64,000 nt of DNA from Sulfurovum sp. (GTDB lineage: Bacteria > Campylobacterota > Campylobacteria > Campylobacterales > Sulfurovaceae): contig JALTVI010000068.1 of NCBI GenBank assembly GCA_027049035.1, forward strand, positions 109,386 through 173,385, read 5' to 3'. A program made the position numbers and the translations under genes. Below the pieces are notes generated by a model. That model saw nothing but the letters and a program-made list of their open reading frames with translations, did no database searches and was not told the DNA's origin. Every line of letters starts with the position of its first letter. Position 1 is the first letter of the stretch. Positions 53,592-61,388 of this stretch are shown here, in pieces.

Positions 53592-53861
53592 GTGGAAACT
53601 GGCGGGATACTTATTGTAGTCGGATTACTTCTTCTCCTTTCAATGGGGCGCCATGCCCCGATAGCAGTAGGTATCATGGCTCCTTTTATACTCTTTCCCG
53701 GTGTCGTTATATTCCTGCTCGGATTTTTTGACATCATGCCCAACAGTATCAAAGAGAATATCGTCCTTTTGCTTCTGGGTATTTTGGTGCTCTCCTCAAT
53801 ACGTTTTTGGGCAAAACTCATCATCAAAAAACTGACAGGGAAAGATATTGTCGATTTATAA
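53592..53861 (+). CDS. small membrane protein of unknown function
   Basis: 89 aa from GTG 53592 with AAGGA 6 nt before it. Three hydrophobic segments (about 4-18, 22-47, 55-78) and a short basic tail (RFWAKLIIKKLTGKD). No family is recognised. It stands alone between the preceding unknown gene and arfB. Confidence 0.6.
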   Translation: METGGILIVVGLLLLLSMGRHAPIAVGIMAPFILFPGVVIFLLGFFDIMPNSIKENIVLLLLGILVLSSIRFWAKLIIKKLTGKDIVDL

Positions 53862-53942
53862 CAATTTATCTATGCTGAAGAGAGTCCTCAGGTAGATAGA
53901 GATAGCATTTGAAAAAGAAAGCATAAAACAAATAGAGGCAGC

Positions 53943-54365
53943 ATGCCAACCCTGAAAATCTCCAATACCGTCACCCTTGACGAGAACGAAGTAGAGCTCT
54001 CTGCCATACGGGCACAGGGCTCCGGTGGGCAGAAGGTCAACAAGGTAGCTGCAGCGGTGCATCTGCGCTTTGATATTGCCGCCTCTTCCCTGCCTGAGTA
54101 CTATAAAGAGAAGCTGCTTTCGCTCAAAGACAAACGTATCACCAAAGAGGGCATTGTCGTTATCAAATCCCAACAGCACCGCAGTCAGGAGCAAAACAGG
54201 GCTGAGGCACTGGAGCGGCTGGTAGAACTGATAAAGAGCGTCAATGTCACACACAAAAAGCGCATTCCCACCAAGCCGACCAAAGGGGCTGTCAAACGCC
54301 GGCTCGCATCGAAAAAGAAGCATGCGAACAAAAAGAAGATGCGCGGCAAGGTGAGGGAAGAGTGA
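53943..54365 (+). CDS. arfB: ribosome-rescue peptidyl-tRNA hydrolase ArfB (YaeJ)
   Basis: 140 aa with GAGG before the ATG. The release-factor GGQ motif is GSGGQKVNK (Gly28-Gln30), with a small RF-1 domain and a basic C-terminal tail (KKHANKKKMRGKVREE) that enters the empty mRNA channel. It frees stalled ribosomes lacking a stop codon. Confidence 0.94.
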   Translation: MPTLKISNTVTLDENEVELSAIRAQGSGGQKVNKVAAAVHLRFDIAASSLPEYYKEKLLSLKDKRITKEGIVVIKSQQHRSQEQNRAEALERLVELIKSVNVTHKKRIPTKPTKGAVKRRLASKKKHANKKKMRGKVREE

Positions 54366-54392
54366 TTATATTTGAGAATATGAAAAAGATAT

Positions 54393-54971
54393 ATGGCACG
54401 TATTGACCAGAAAGCATTTTACACCCAAAACTATGAAACTTATGGTGTTTCAGCAGAGGGGGCGGCGTGGGACAGTACGCAGACACAGCAGCGGCGTTTT
54501 GCTGCCATTCTCTCCTGTTTGGGTGAGATAGGGCAGGATAGACTGGTTGATGCCGGGTGCGGGTTTGGTGATTTCTATTTTTATTTGAAATCGAAAAACA
54601 GATTGCCAAAAGAGTATGTAGGGCTGGATCTGTGTACGCATATGGTCAGGGAAGCCAAAGCGCGTACCGGATGCAGGATTATGCAGAAAGATATTCTCTC
54701 CCAAAGTATCCCCCGTGCTGACTGGTATATTGCCAGCGGATCGATGAACCTGCTGACACGGATGGAGACACAGATCTTCATTCAGCGCTGTTTTACGCAG
54801 AGCAGCAAGGGATTTGTATTCAATCTGCTGGAGGGTAGAGATCAAGAGGGGGAGTTCTCCTACTGGAATCCCCATGAGGTGATAGCACTCTGCAAACCCT
54901 TTGGCGGTACGATAAGCATCAAGGAGGGGTATCTGGAGGGAGATTTCACCGTATCACTTCTTCATACGTAA
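54393..54971 (+). CDS. class I SAM-dependent methyltransferase
   Basis: 192 aa. Motif I LVDAGCGFGDFYFYL near residue 50, GLDLCTHMVREAKAR, and motif IV-like DWYIASGSMNLL. The opening FYTQNYETYGVSAEGAAWDS resembles small-molecule methyltransferases. The ribosome site is weak. The substrate is unknown. Confidence 0.85.
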   Translation: MARIDQKAFYTQNYETYGVSAEGAAWDSTQTQQRRFAAILSCLGEIGQDRLVDAGCGFGDFYFYLKSKNRLPKEYVGLDLCTHMVREAKARTGCRIMQKDILSQSIPRADWYIASGSMNLLTRMETQIFIQRCFTQSSKGFVFNLLEGRDQEGEFSYWNPHEVIALCKPFGGTISIKEGYLEGDFTVSLLHT

Positions 54972-54977
54972 AATGGG

Positions 54978-54983
54978 TATAAT
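54978..54983 (+). promoter_or_regulatory. extended -10 next to start codon (leaderless candidate)
   Basis: TGGGTATAAT ends 7 nt before ATG 54991 (spacer CTCTTCT), with no ribosome site. Confidence 0.5.
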
Positions 54984-54990
54984 CTCTTCT

Positions 54991-56262
54991 ATGAAACGAT
55001 TTATTATACTGCTTGTCATTCTGTTTACGCTCTCTTCACTGTCTGTGTATGCTGGCTTTTTCAGCCCGGATGCGAAAATTGTGAAACGTCAGCTGCCGAA
55101 GATGGATATCGATTATGAAAAGAGCAGTGCGCTCAGCCTGCTGAACGATATCCGCGAAGCGATGGGGATGAACGCACTCTTTCATAACGATGTATTGGCT
55201 AGAGCTGCAGAGGCGCATGCACACTATCTGGTGCGAAACAGGGTTACCTCACATAACGAAACTCCCGGCTTCCCAGGTTTTACGGGAGAAACTCCTGCAA
55301 AACGTGCACTGCATGCGGGATACTCTTCCACACAGGTACTTGAAAACCTTTCGACAAAGAACCTTGATGCGCAAAGTTCCATTGACGGGCTCTTCTCTGC
55401 CATTTATCACCGTTTTGGTTTTTTGAATGTGGGAATAGATGAAATAGGTGTTGGTGCGGTTCAGGATGAAAGAGACAGGGGAAATACAGCGTTTGTCTAT
55501 CTGATGGGAAACAGTGAACTCAATGCACTCTGCTCTGCACCGCCATTCAAGGGGTACGGCAAGTATGTCTATGGTGTATGTAAAGAGAAGGATCAGAAGA
55601 TTGACTATAAACGTTTTACCGAAGCACAAAACTATGTCAAGGAGCACAATCCGAAAGTAGTCTTTTACCCTTATGACGGACAGGAAGATGTGCCGCCGGC
55701 ATTCTACTCCGAGATCCCTGATCCGCTGCCGGATTACGATGTTTCAGGCTTCCCTGTCAGTGTGCTCTTCAATGATTTCTACTTCAAAAAGATATCACTC
55801 GAGTCATTCAGGCTTTACAATGTCAAAAGCGGCAAAGCAGTCAACCTGACACGGCTTTTGAGCAAAGAGAGCGATCCACATGGACGTTTCAATGCTTATG
55901 AGTTCGCACTCTTCCCGTTAAAGCGGTTGGAGTACGATACGACCTATCGTGCTGTACTGGTCTACCGAGAAAAGGGAAAACGCATTAAACATCAGTGGCA
56001 CTTTCATACCAGAAAGCCGTTTGAAACGCTGATTCGCATAGAGAAAAGAGAAATCTCTATTGATTTGAAACGCGGGAAAAGCTACTGGCTCTATTTCGTA
56101 CCGCTAAACGGTCATGAAATTATCCGTCACATCGAGTTTCCCGAAAGTGTCAATGTCTCTTTCATTGATACCAATACTCTGCGTGTGACACCGATGCAGG
56201 ATGCACCGCGCAGTTTTGACATCAAAAGTGAGCAGCGGCTGGTGCATGTACAGTTGCACTAA
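54991..56262 (+). CDS. exported CAP (SCP/PR-1)-domain protein
   Basis: 423 aa from ATG 54991, which starts a clean signal peptide (MKRFIILLVILFTLSSLSVYA). An in-frame ATG at 54973 would overlap the -10 box. The CAP domain spans about 45-185: LLNDIREAMGMNALFHNDVLARAAEAHAHYLVRN, SHNE, LENLSTK, and HRFGFLNVGIDEIGVG. The C-terminal half (about 230-423) has beta-sandwich strands, perhaps for wall binding. The substrate and function of bacterial CAP proteins remain unclear. Confidence 0.85.
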   Translation: MKRFIILLVILFTLSSLSVYAGFFSPDAKIVKRQLPKMDIDYEKSSALSLLNDIREAMGMNALFHNDVLARAAEAHAHYLVRNRVTSHNETPGFPGFTGETPAKRALHAGYSSTQVLENLSTKNLDAQSSIDGLFSAIYHRFGFLNVGIDEIGVGAVQDERDRGNTAFVYLMGNSELNALCSAPPFKGYGKYVYGVCKEKDQKIDYKRFTEAQNYVKEHNPKVVFYPYDGQEDVPPAFYSEIPDPLPDYDVSGFPVSVLFNDFYFKKISLESFRLYNVKSGKAVNLTRLLSKESDPHGRFNAYEFALFPLKRLEYDTTYRAVLVYREKGKRIKHQWHFHTRKPFETLIRIEKREISIDLKRGKSYWLYFVPLNGHEIIRHIEFPESVNVSFIDTNTLRVTPMQDAPRSFDIKSEQRLVHVQLH

Positions 56263-56268
56263 ATACGA

Positions 56269-57366
56269 TCACCCTCTGATGTTTAGGAAGTTTTTGGTGC
56301 TGATGTCATCCCATGGCTTGTTGAGCTTCTCAAAGGTCTCATAGCTAGCCAGTACACGTTTGAAGTCTTCACTCTTGGCACTCTCTTCGGAAAGTACTTC
56401 TTTAAGCGCTTTTTTGGCAGCATCCATCATCTCTTTGGGGAAGGTCTTGATCTGTACGTTTTGGGGTAACTCCTGCAACGCCTTAGCGTTTTTGTAGCGG
56501 AATTCGCAGAGCATGTCGAGTGTCATCTCTTCGCTGGCAGCTGCAATGATGGCCTGATGTTCCGGGCTGAGTTTTTCCCAGCGCGCCTTGTTGAAGGTCA
56601 GCTCCAGTATGGAGCCCGGTTCATGCCATCCTGTGTAGTAGTAGGGGGCTGCCTTGGCAAAGCCCATCATGCTGTCCAGTGCCGGTCCGACCCATTCGGT
56701 TGCATCGATGGTCCCGCGTTCAAGGGCAGTATAGATCTCTCCGGCGGGCAGCAGCACAGGGTTGACACCCAGACGTTTCATCACTTCGCCGCCAAGCCCG
56801 GGGATGCGCATCTTCAGCCCCTTGAGATCGGCAAGCGAGTTGATCTCCTTTTTGAACCAGCCACCCATTTGCGGTCCGGTAGTACCGCCGATAAAGGGGT
56901 AGAGGTTGAACTTGCCGTAGAGTTCGCGCCACAGATCGTATCCGCCGCCGAATTTGAACCAGGTGATCATCTCTTCGCTGGTCAGCCCAAGTGGCATACC
57001 GCCGAAGATGGAGAATGCAGGGTTTTTGCCTTTCCAGTAGTAGACACCGGAGTGGAAAGCATCTATCTGGGCGGCTGAGCAGGCATCGAATACCTGCATA
57101 GCGGGTACGAGGATATTCTTTGCAAAAACCTTGATCTCCAGTGTGCCGCCGCTGAGTTCGCTGCAGCGCTTGGCGAAGCGGTCTACACCCGTTCCCATGA
57201 TGGGAAAGTGCGCCGGCCAGGAGGTGGCAAGCTTGAGGGTGACCTTTTTGCCTCTGTTGATGTTTGCAGAAGTCCCTACAGACTTCTCTTCGGCCCTGTG
57301 GCAGCCACTTACTGCAAGCGCGGTAGCGCCAATGGCGGTGGTGGTGAGAAAATCACGTCGTTTCAT
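56269..57366 (-). CDS. TRAP-transporter substrate-binding protein (DctP family), Tat lipoprotein
   Basis: 365 aa. It starts with a twin-arginine signal (KRRDFLTTT) that also has a lipobox ending SGC (Cys22). The DctP fold is clear: LKLATSWPAHFPIMGTGVDRFAKR, LKGLKMRIPGLGGEVMKRLG with the carboxylate-binding Arg, and DATEWVGPALDSM. Such proteins feed DctQM membrane subunits, yet neither is in the window, so it is an orphan here. The close relatives I recall bind alpha-keto or other carboxylates. Confidence 0.9.
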   Translation of the reverse strand: MKRRDFLTTTAIGATALAVSGCHRAEEKSVGTSANINRGKKVTLKLATSWPAHFPIMGTGVDRFAKRCSELSGGTLEIKVFAKNILVPAMQVFDACSAAQIDAFHSGVYYWKGKNPAFSIFGGMPLGLTSEEMITWFKFGGGYDLWRELYGKFNLYPFIGGTTGPQMGGWFKKEINSLADLKGLKMRIPGLGGEVMKRLGVNPVLLPAGEIYTALERGTIDATEWVGPALDSMMGFAKAAPYYYTGWHEPGSILELTFNKARWEKLSPEHQAIIAAASEEMTLDMLCEFRYKNAKALQELPQNVQIKTFPKEMMDAAKKALKEVLSEESAKSEDFKRVLASYETFEKLNKPWDDISTKNFLNIRG

Positions 57367-57436
57367 AGGTTTCCTGTCAAATTTAACTGGATAAATAGTA
57401 ACATAACACTCATTAGAAGTCGTTCACAAAGGAGAA

Positions 57437-58084
57437 GTGTTGACATGTCATATATGCGGAAGCGGTACCGATAGCTTCAGGGATGAGAAGAGCGGTATTC
57501 TCTACTACTGCTGCGATGGCTGTGAAGTGATCTTCAAATCTCCGGAGTGCTACCAGAGTATATCCGAGCAGAAAGTACGCTACGACCTGCACAATAATGA
57601 CGAGAACGATGAGGGGTACAGAGCCTACTTTCAGCGCTTTCTCGATTTTGTACTTCCCCATGTCGAAAATGTGGGAACAGCACTCGATTTTGGGTGCGGC
57701 AGAAGCACACTTCTGGCAAATATATTAAATAGTATGAATGTTAGCACTGATGCCTATGACCCGATCTATCATCCGGATATACCGTATGATAGTAAAAAAT
57801 ATGATCTCATCCTCTCTACTGAAGTATTTGAGCACCTGCATGACCCCAAAGCGGTTTTTGGTGCACTTGTAGATCGCTTGCATGCAGGCGGCTATCTGGC
57901 GATTCAGACACAGTTTCATCCCGTGAATGCTGAAGCGTTTAAAAACTGGTACTACCACAAAGATCCCACCCACATTGTCTTCTTTACTCCGCAGACCTTT
58001 AAACGGCTTGCAGTACTACATGGATGCGGCTATGTTGCAGATAACGGCAAGAATATGGTACTATTAAAGAAAAGTGAGAAGTGA
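57437..58084 (+). CDS. class I SAM methyltransferase with N-terminal zinc finger
   Basis: 215 aa from GTG 57437, or TTG 57440, which sits better after AAAGGAG. The N-terminus is a CHIC..CCDGC treble-clef-like finger (2-30). The Rossmann core has ALDFGCGRSTLLANIL near residue 83 and LILSTEVFEHLHDP near 125. Substrate unknown; the zinc finger suggests a protein, nucleic acid or sugar-nucleotide target. It overlaps the next gene by one base. Confidence 0.85.
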   Translation: MLTCHICGSGTDSFRDEKSGILYYCCDGCEVIFKSPECYQSISEQKVRYDLHNNDENDEGYRAYFQRFLDFVLPHVENVGTALDFGCGRSTLLANILNSMNVSTDAYDPIYHPDIPYDSKKYDLILSTEVFEHLHDPKAVFGALVDRLHAGGYLAIQTQFHPVNAEAFKNWYYHKDPTHIVFFTPQTFKRLAVLHGCGYVADNGKNMVLLKKSEK

Positions 58085-58569
58085 TGTTTGGGCTGTTGAA
58101 ACGTATTTTTGGGAAAAAAGAAGAGAATCAAAGCGAAGAGGAGGCACCGGGCCGTACCTTTCGACGTATCCTTACGGGTGACTATTTTGGTCTGCGCAAC
58201 CCCGATGCCGGGGAAGAGGCGGTACAGAAAGCCAAGGAAGAGAAGATACGACAGATAGAGGAACTGGGACTCAAGCCGATCTACCTGCGCTACCGCCTTG
58301 GAAAAGGGCCAGGGGAGACACCGCAGAAAGAGGATATAGAAGCTGCCTACGTGGCATTTCAGAAAGAGGAGTATGATCCGAAACTCAATATGGTGCATGT
58401 GACGGAGATCTCCTTTATTGTCTCAAAGGATGAATTTACAGAGTTTGAAGCGATGGCCGGTGTATCTCTTGAAAATGATTTCAGAAACCTTTACGACAAC
58501 GGAAAGCCCTATGAGGGAGTCGACCGCCGCAGGAAGCCGAGAAAATCCCCTTTCGAAGAGGCGGAATAG
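58084..58569 (+). CDS. protein of unknown function
   Basis: 161 aa from ATG 58084. The N-terminus (MFGLLKRIFGKKEENQSEEE) is amphipathic and charged, and may contact a membrane. The body is soluble and Glu/Lys-rich. The C-terminus is basic then acidic (RRRKPRKSPFEEAE). It is coupled to the methyltransferase by the TGATG junction. Not recognised. Confidence 0.65.
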   Translation: MFGLLKRIFGKKEENQSEEEAPGRTFRRILTGDYFGLRNPDAGEEAVQKAKEEKIRQIEELGLKPIYLRYRLGKGPGETPQKEDIEAAYVAFQKEEYDPKLNMVHVTEISFIVSKDEFTEFEAMAGVSLENDFRNLYDNGKPYEGVDRRRKPRKSPFEEAE

Positions 58570-58575
58570 GCGCCG

Positions 58576-59166
58576 TCAGCTCCAGAAATCCTCATCTGTC
58601 ATACCGCCGCTCTTCTTGCGCGCAACCATTGCCGCTTTCATCGTTTTGTATCCCATATAATCCTCATCCCAGTACTCCCGTATGTGAAGGAGTTCACAGC
58701 GGTCGTCAAAGGCGGCTTCCAGCTCTCCCTCATTGAGACGGAATGCATGGTTGGAGGGTTCACGTTCGTTGTCGGGGTGATGCAGGAAGGTTTCAAGAAT
58801 GATGATGCCGCCGGGCTTGAGTGCGTCTATCATCTGAGAAAATAGTCTTCGCTGCAGAAAGTAGGCCTTTACAATGAGGTCATAGCTTTCCGAGGGAAGG
58901 GTGTAGGTATCAAAATCAACCTCTTTGGCATGGATACCCTCTATGCCCTGAAGCCTTTCTATGGCAACTTTTGAGATATCGAGTGCATCCACCTCAAAGC
59001 CCTGCCTGGCAAGCCAGCGGCTGTGTCTGCCGTTGCCGCAGGCGATGTCGAGTGCCCACTTTCCGGGAGCGAGGTTGGCGTACTCCGTTACGAGCGCAAT
59101 GGGGGTGTAGGGCATTTCATCTTTGCTGTGTTTTTCATCCCAGCGTATTCTGTCTTCTTCTGCCAT
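58576..59166 (-). CDS. class I SAM methyltransferase (TehB-like)
   Basis: 196 aa from ATG 59166 (AGAGG before it); the longer frame start at 59334 is antisense to xthA. Motif I ALDIACGNGRHSRWLARQG, DALDISKVAIERL, and ILETFLHHPDN. It is similar to tellurite-resistance-type thiol or metalloid methyltransferases. It is convergent with the preceding gene. Confidence 0.85.
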   Translation of the reverse strand: MAEEDRIRWDEKHSKDEMPYTPIALVTEYANLAPGKWALDIACGNGRHSRWLARQGFEVDALDISKVAIERLQGIEGIHAKEVDFDTYTLPSESYDLIVKAYFLQRRLFSQMIDALKPGGIIILETFLHHPDNEREPSNHAFRLNEGELEAAFDDRCELLHIREYWDEDYMGYKTMKAAMVARKKSGGMTDEDFWS

Positions 59167-59216
59167 ATCAAACCTCTTTTTGGCTATTATTCTACCAAAA
59201 AAGTCGGGAGAGACAA

Positions 59217-59346
59217 TGAAAAGAGTGACTTTCGTATCATGGAATGTCAACGGCATCCGTGCGGTGGCAAAAAAGGGTGCGCTCAAGTGGGTGGACGAGA
59301 TGCCTATGGACTTTCTGGGACTGCAGGAGATCAAGGCAGAGAATAA
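59217..59346 (+). pseudogene. xthA: exodeoxyribonuclease III, truncated after about 43 codons
   Basis: A GGGAGAGACA ribosome site precedes ATG 59217. MKRVTFVSWNVNGIRAVAKK and DFLGLQEIKAEN match the start of ExoIII, including the metal-binding Asn (WNVNG) and Glu (QEIK). At about 59345 the homology stops and the frame runs into a REP-like element, adding 38 unrelated residues to a stop at 59461. The remaining ~210 residues are not in the window. Confidence 0.88.
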
Positions 59347-59510
59347 GGGTCAGGTGATAATGATAACTCAATTCCAGATCTTCTTTATCACTCCATACAC
59401 TACTAGTTGTGACATACCTAATGCTTTAGCACAATGCTATGCTGAGAATAGCCTTGCTTGATTATTTTGTGAACTTCATATTAGATTATCGTTATCACCT
59501 GACTCCTATG
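59347..59510. mobile_element. REPIN/MITE-like element inserted in xthA
   Basis: Bounded by inverted repeats: 59347-59367 (GGGTCAGGTGATAATGATAA) and 59486-59506 (TTATCGTTATCACCTGACTC), 160 bp in all. The interior has no gene. The same ends bound an unrelated interior at 62858-62976, so the ends, not the core, are conserved: the pattern of paired REPs (REPINs) moved by RAYT transposases. Confidence 0.75.
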
Positions 59511-59624
59511 CTTCATAACCCTGTGAAGCGTGGGTACATAGATGAGGCATCACATTGGAGGTACTTCAGTGCCAGAGATTATGAGGGAATTGATGGTTTA
59601 TTGGAGATTGAGCGTTTTTGGTAG
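59508..59624 (+). pseudogene. C-terminal remnant of a RAYT-type (Y1_Tnp) transposase
   Basis: The last 38 codons read MLHNPVKRGYIDEASHWRYF then SARDYEGIDGLLEIERFW. That is the usual end of REP-associated tyrosine transposases (YIHNNPVKRG... WSSA.YY.G..GLL). The catalytic HUH and Tyr parts are absent. It begins exactly at the CCTATG edge of the REP repeat. Confidence 0.8.
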
Positions 59625-59643
59625 TTTGGGGTGAAATATGCAT

Positions 59644-59667
59644 TCCCACGCACAGCTAAACGTGGGA
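59644..59667. repeat. hairpin TCCCACG/CGTGGGA
   Basis: A 7-bp stem with a 10-nt loop lies 20 bp past the transposase remnant. CATTCCCACG..CGTGGGA is the shape of the REP hairpins often found beside RAYT genes. Confidence 0.55.
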
Positions 59668-59678
59668 GCTAGTTAAAG

Positions 59679-59981
59679 TTACTTTATAATGACTTTTTTA
59701 ATTGGTAATCCATCTTTTAATGAAAAAACTTCTAAGACTATTTTCTTATATTTTTTTTTGTTGGATATTTCCTTGCAATATGTATATTCTGTATTGTCAG
59801 TATAACACTTATATCGTATTTCACTATTTAAAATGTAGTTAATTTCATGAAATGATAATATTCCATTTTTATTGAGATCAATATCTGAATACGTTATAAA
59901 ATGATATTTTGTTAATGCAAAAAATATATAAGTCAAATAAACACATATCAGTATTATTGAAATTATAAAAATCGTTTTCAT
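59679..59981 (-). CDS. candidate immunity protein with EF-hand-like loop
   Basis: 100 aa, very AT-rich. One N-terminal membrane helix (2-23) is followed by SDIDLNKNGILSFHEI, a near-canonical EF-hand loop (DxDxNxxGxxxxxE). A basic tail follows. It starts 3 nt after the stop of the Rhs toxin cassette upstream, the usual place of a cognate immunity gene. No similarity to a named immunity family is recognised. Confidence 0.6.
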   Translation of the reverse strand: MKTIFIISIILICVYLTYIFFALTKYHFITYSDIDLNKNGILSFHEINYILNSEIRYKCYTDNTEYTYCKEISNKKKYKKIVLEVFSLKDGLPIKKVIIK

Positions 59982-59984
59982 TGT

Positions 59985-61040
59985 TTAATGATTCTTCCGT
60001 ATATATTTAGGGTTAATTGCTATACCATTACGAATAAGCTCTAAATATAGTGACATGGGTACAAAGTTAATCCCAAGGCTTTCTAGTCCCCTATTTGTTG
60101 GATCTGTGCATACATTTCCTGGAAACCAATATTCATTGTTTTTATTATAGTTTTTTAAATATTCTTCAAATGCTTTTTCTTGTTCTGGAGACAGCGGAAT
60201 TACGATTTTTAGTCCATTTCTGAAATTTATTTGTTTGTTAATGTAGTCATTTAGGTTTCTGATATCCATTCCATTTGGACCCCATGAATATGAAATATTA
60301 TTAATTCCTATTGAAGCATGTCCAAAAGCTGATGTTCCATATCCTACACCCTCCCAAATATATAATTCCGTTAATAGACCTGTGGGATCCACCAAATCCA
60401 CAGGATCCCCCAACACATACCCATATAAATTCGAGTCCCCACCTTGGACACCTATCGGGTCTTTGCTCGTCCACTTACCCGTATAGGCATCGTATTCACG
60501 AAAGCCGAAGTGGGTCAGCTTCGTGTCACTATCGTAAAGACCACCAGCAAACCTGAATGGAACTTTGAAACTTGGGTTGCTATCACTGAGTATATTACCG
60601 TATGTATCGTAAGTTATTTCTTTAACGATGTTGTGATTACTATCCGATACCGCACGCAGTGATCCTACCTGGTCGTAGTGCAGGTAGTATCGGTTGCCGT
60701 TTGCATCGGTCATAGATATTGGCATTCTGCCATCCGCATACTCAAAGCGATAAATAAGATTGTCGTCTTTATCGTAGACCGCCAATAGGATCGTGAGGTC
60801 TTCCCATAGGTACTTTTCTGTAATCGTGCCGTTCACCTCTTTGGCGATACGTCTGTTGAGAGGGTCTGTGATGTAGTGGATGTGTGTACCGTCGGGTAAG
60901 GTTGCGTCGGTGAGGGCTCCGAGGGTGATCTCATCATCGGCATTGTATGACTGCAGCTGATTGGTGATATTGCGCTCTTTGCTTGTGGCGGTGAAGTCTT
61001 CTGAGAGATGGATTTGGGTAGCATTAGCATCACCAGACCC
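59985..61040 (-). pseudogene. Rhs/YD-repeat toxin cassette 1, 5'-truncated (orphan rhs-CT)
   Basis: The frame is open from a TAG at 61043-61041, inside a REP-like sequence, to the stop at 59985, about 351 codons without a credible start. It encodes YD repeats, an in-frame internal deletion (NADDEITL joins GALTDAT), and the Rhs core end (GKWTSKDPIG, NLYGYVLGDPVDLVDPTGL). A toxin-like C-terminus of about 130 aa follows. It carries GYGTSAFGHASIGI and, later, NVCTDPTNRGLESLGI, a His-then-Cys order like permuted papain/NlpC-P60 hydrolases. The nearly identical core to cassette 2 implies recent duplication. Confidence 0.78.
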
Positions 61041-61100
61041 CTATGCTGTAAATAGCTTGAGGGTCAGTGAGATGGTTGCACCAAAGCCTGACCCCTATGC
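61019..61100. repeat. two REP-like copies between Rhs cassettes
   Basis: 61019-61046 is a degenerate copy (GCATCACCAGACCCCTATGC) that also encodes the first codons of cassette 1. 61086-61100 is a partial copy (GCCTGACCCCTATGC). Both point the same way. Confidence 0.6.
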
Positions 61101-61104
61101 TCGT

Positions 61105-61380
61105 TTATGTATGGGTTATATCACTTTGAAAAATCCATAATGCATTTTTTTCTTTATTATGTACTTCTAGTCCTAACTCATTTAAATTTTTATCAAACTG
61201 TATTAAAACTTGATTTCCTTTATCTGGAAAAGCTGGATGTGGAGAGTTCCTAACTTTAATAATTTTCCCATACTCTCCAATTAATTTCCAATAATTCTCA
61301 GAGTCTTCTATTTTACCATCTGGTTTTATTGAACCAAAAAAAGATTTCATCATTACTTTGTCATTGATATTATATTTCAT
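61105..61380 (-). CDS. candidate immunity protein of Rhs cassette 2
   Basis: 91 aa with TAAGGAT before ATG, 8 bp after the toxin stop. Small soluble beta-rich protein (MKYNINDKVMMKSFFGSIKP, GKIIKVRNSPHPAFPDKGNQVLIQFDKN). It has an SH3/KOW-like beginning. The immunity role is inferred from position and size. Confidence 0.6.
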   Translation of the reverse strand: MKYNINDKVMMKSFFGSIKPDGKIEDSENYWKLIGEYGKIIKVRNSPHPAFPDKGNQVLIQFDKNLNELGLEVHNKEKNALWIFQSDITHT

Positions 61381-61388
61381 ATTTATCC

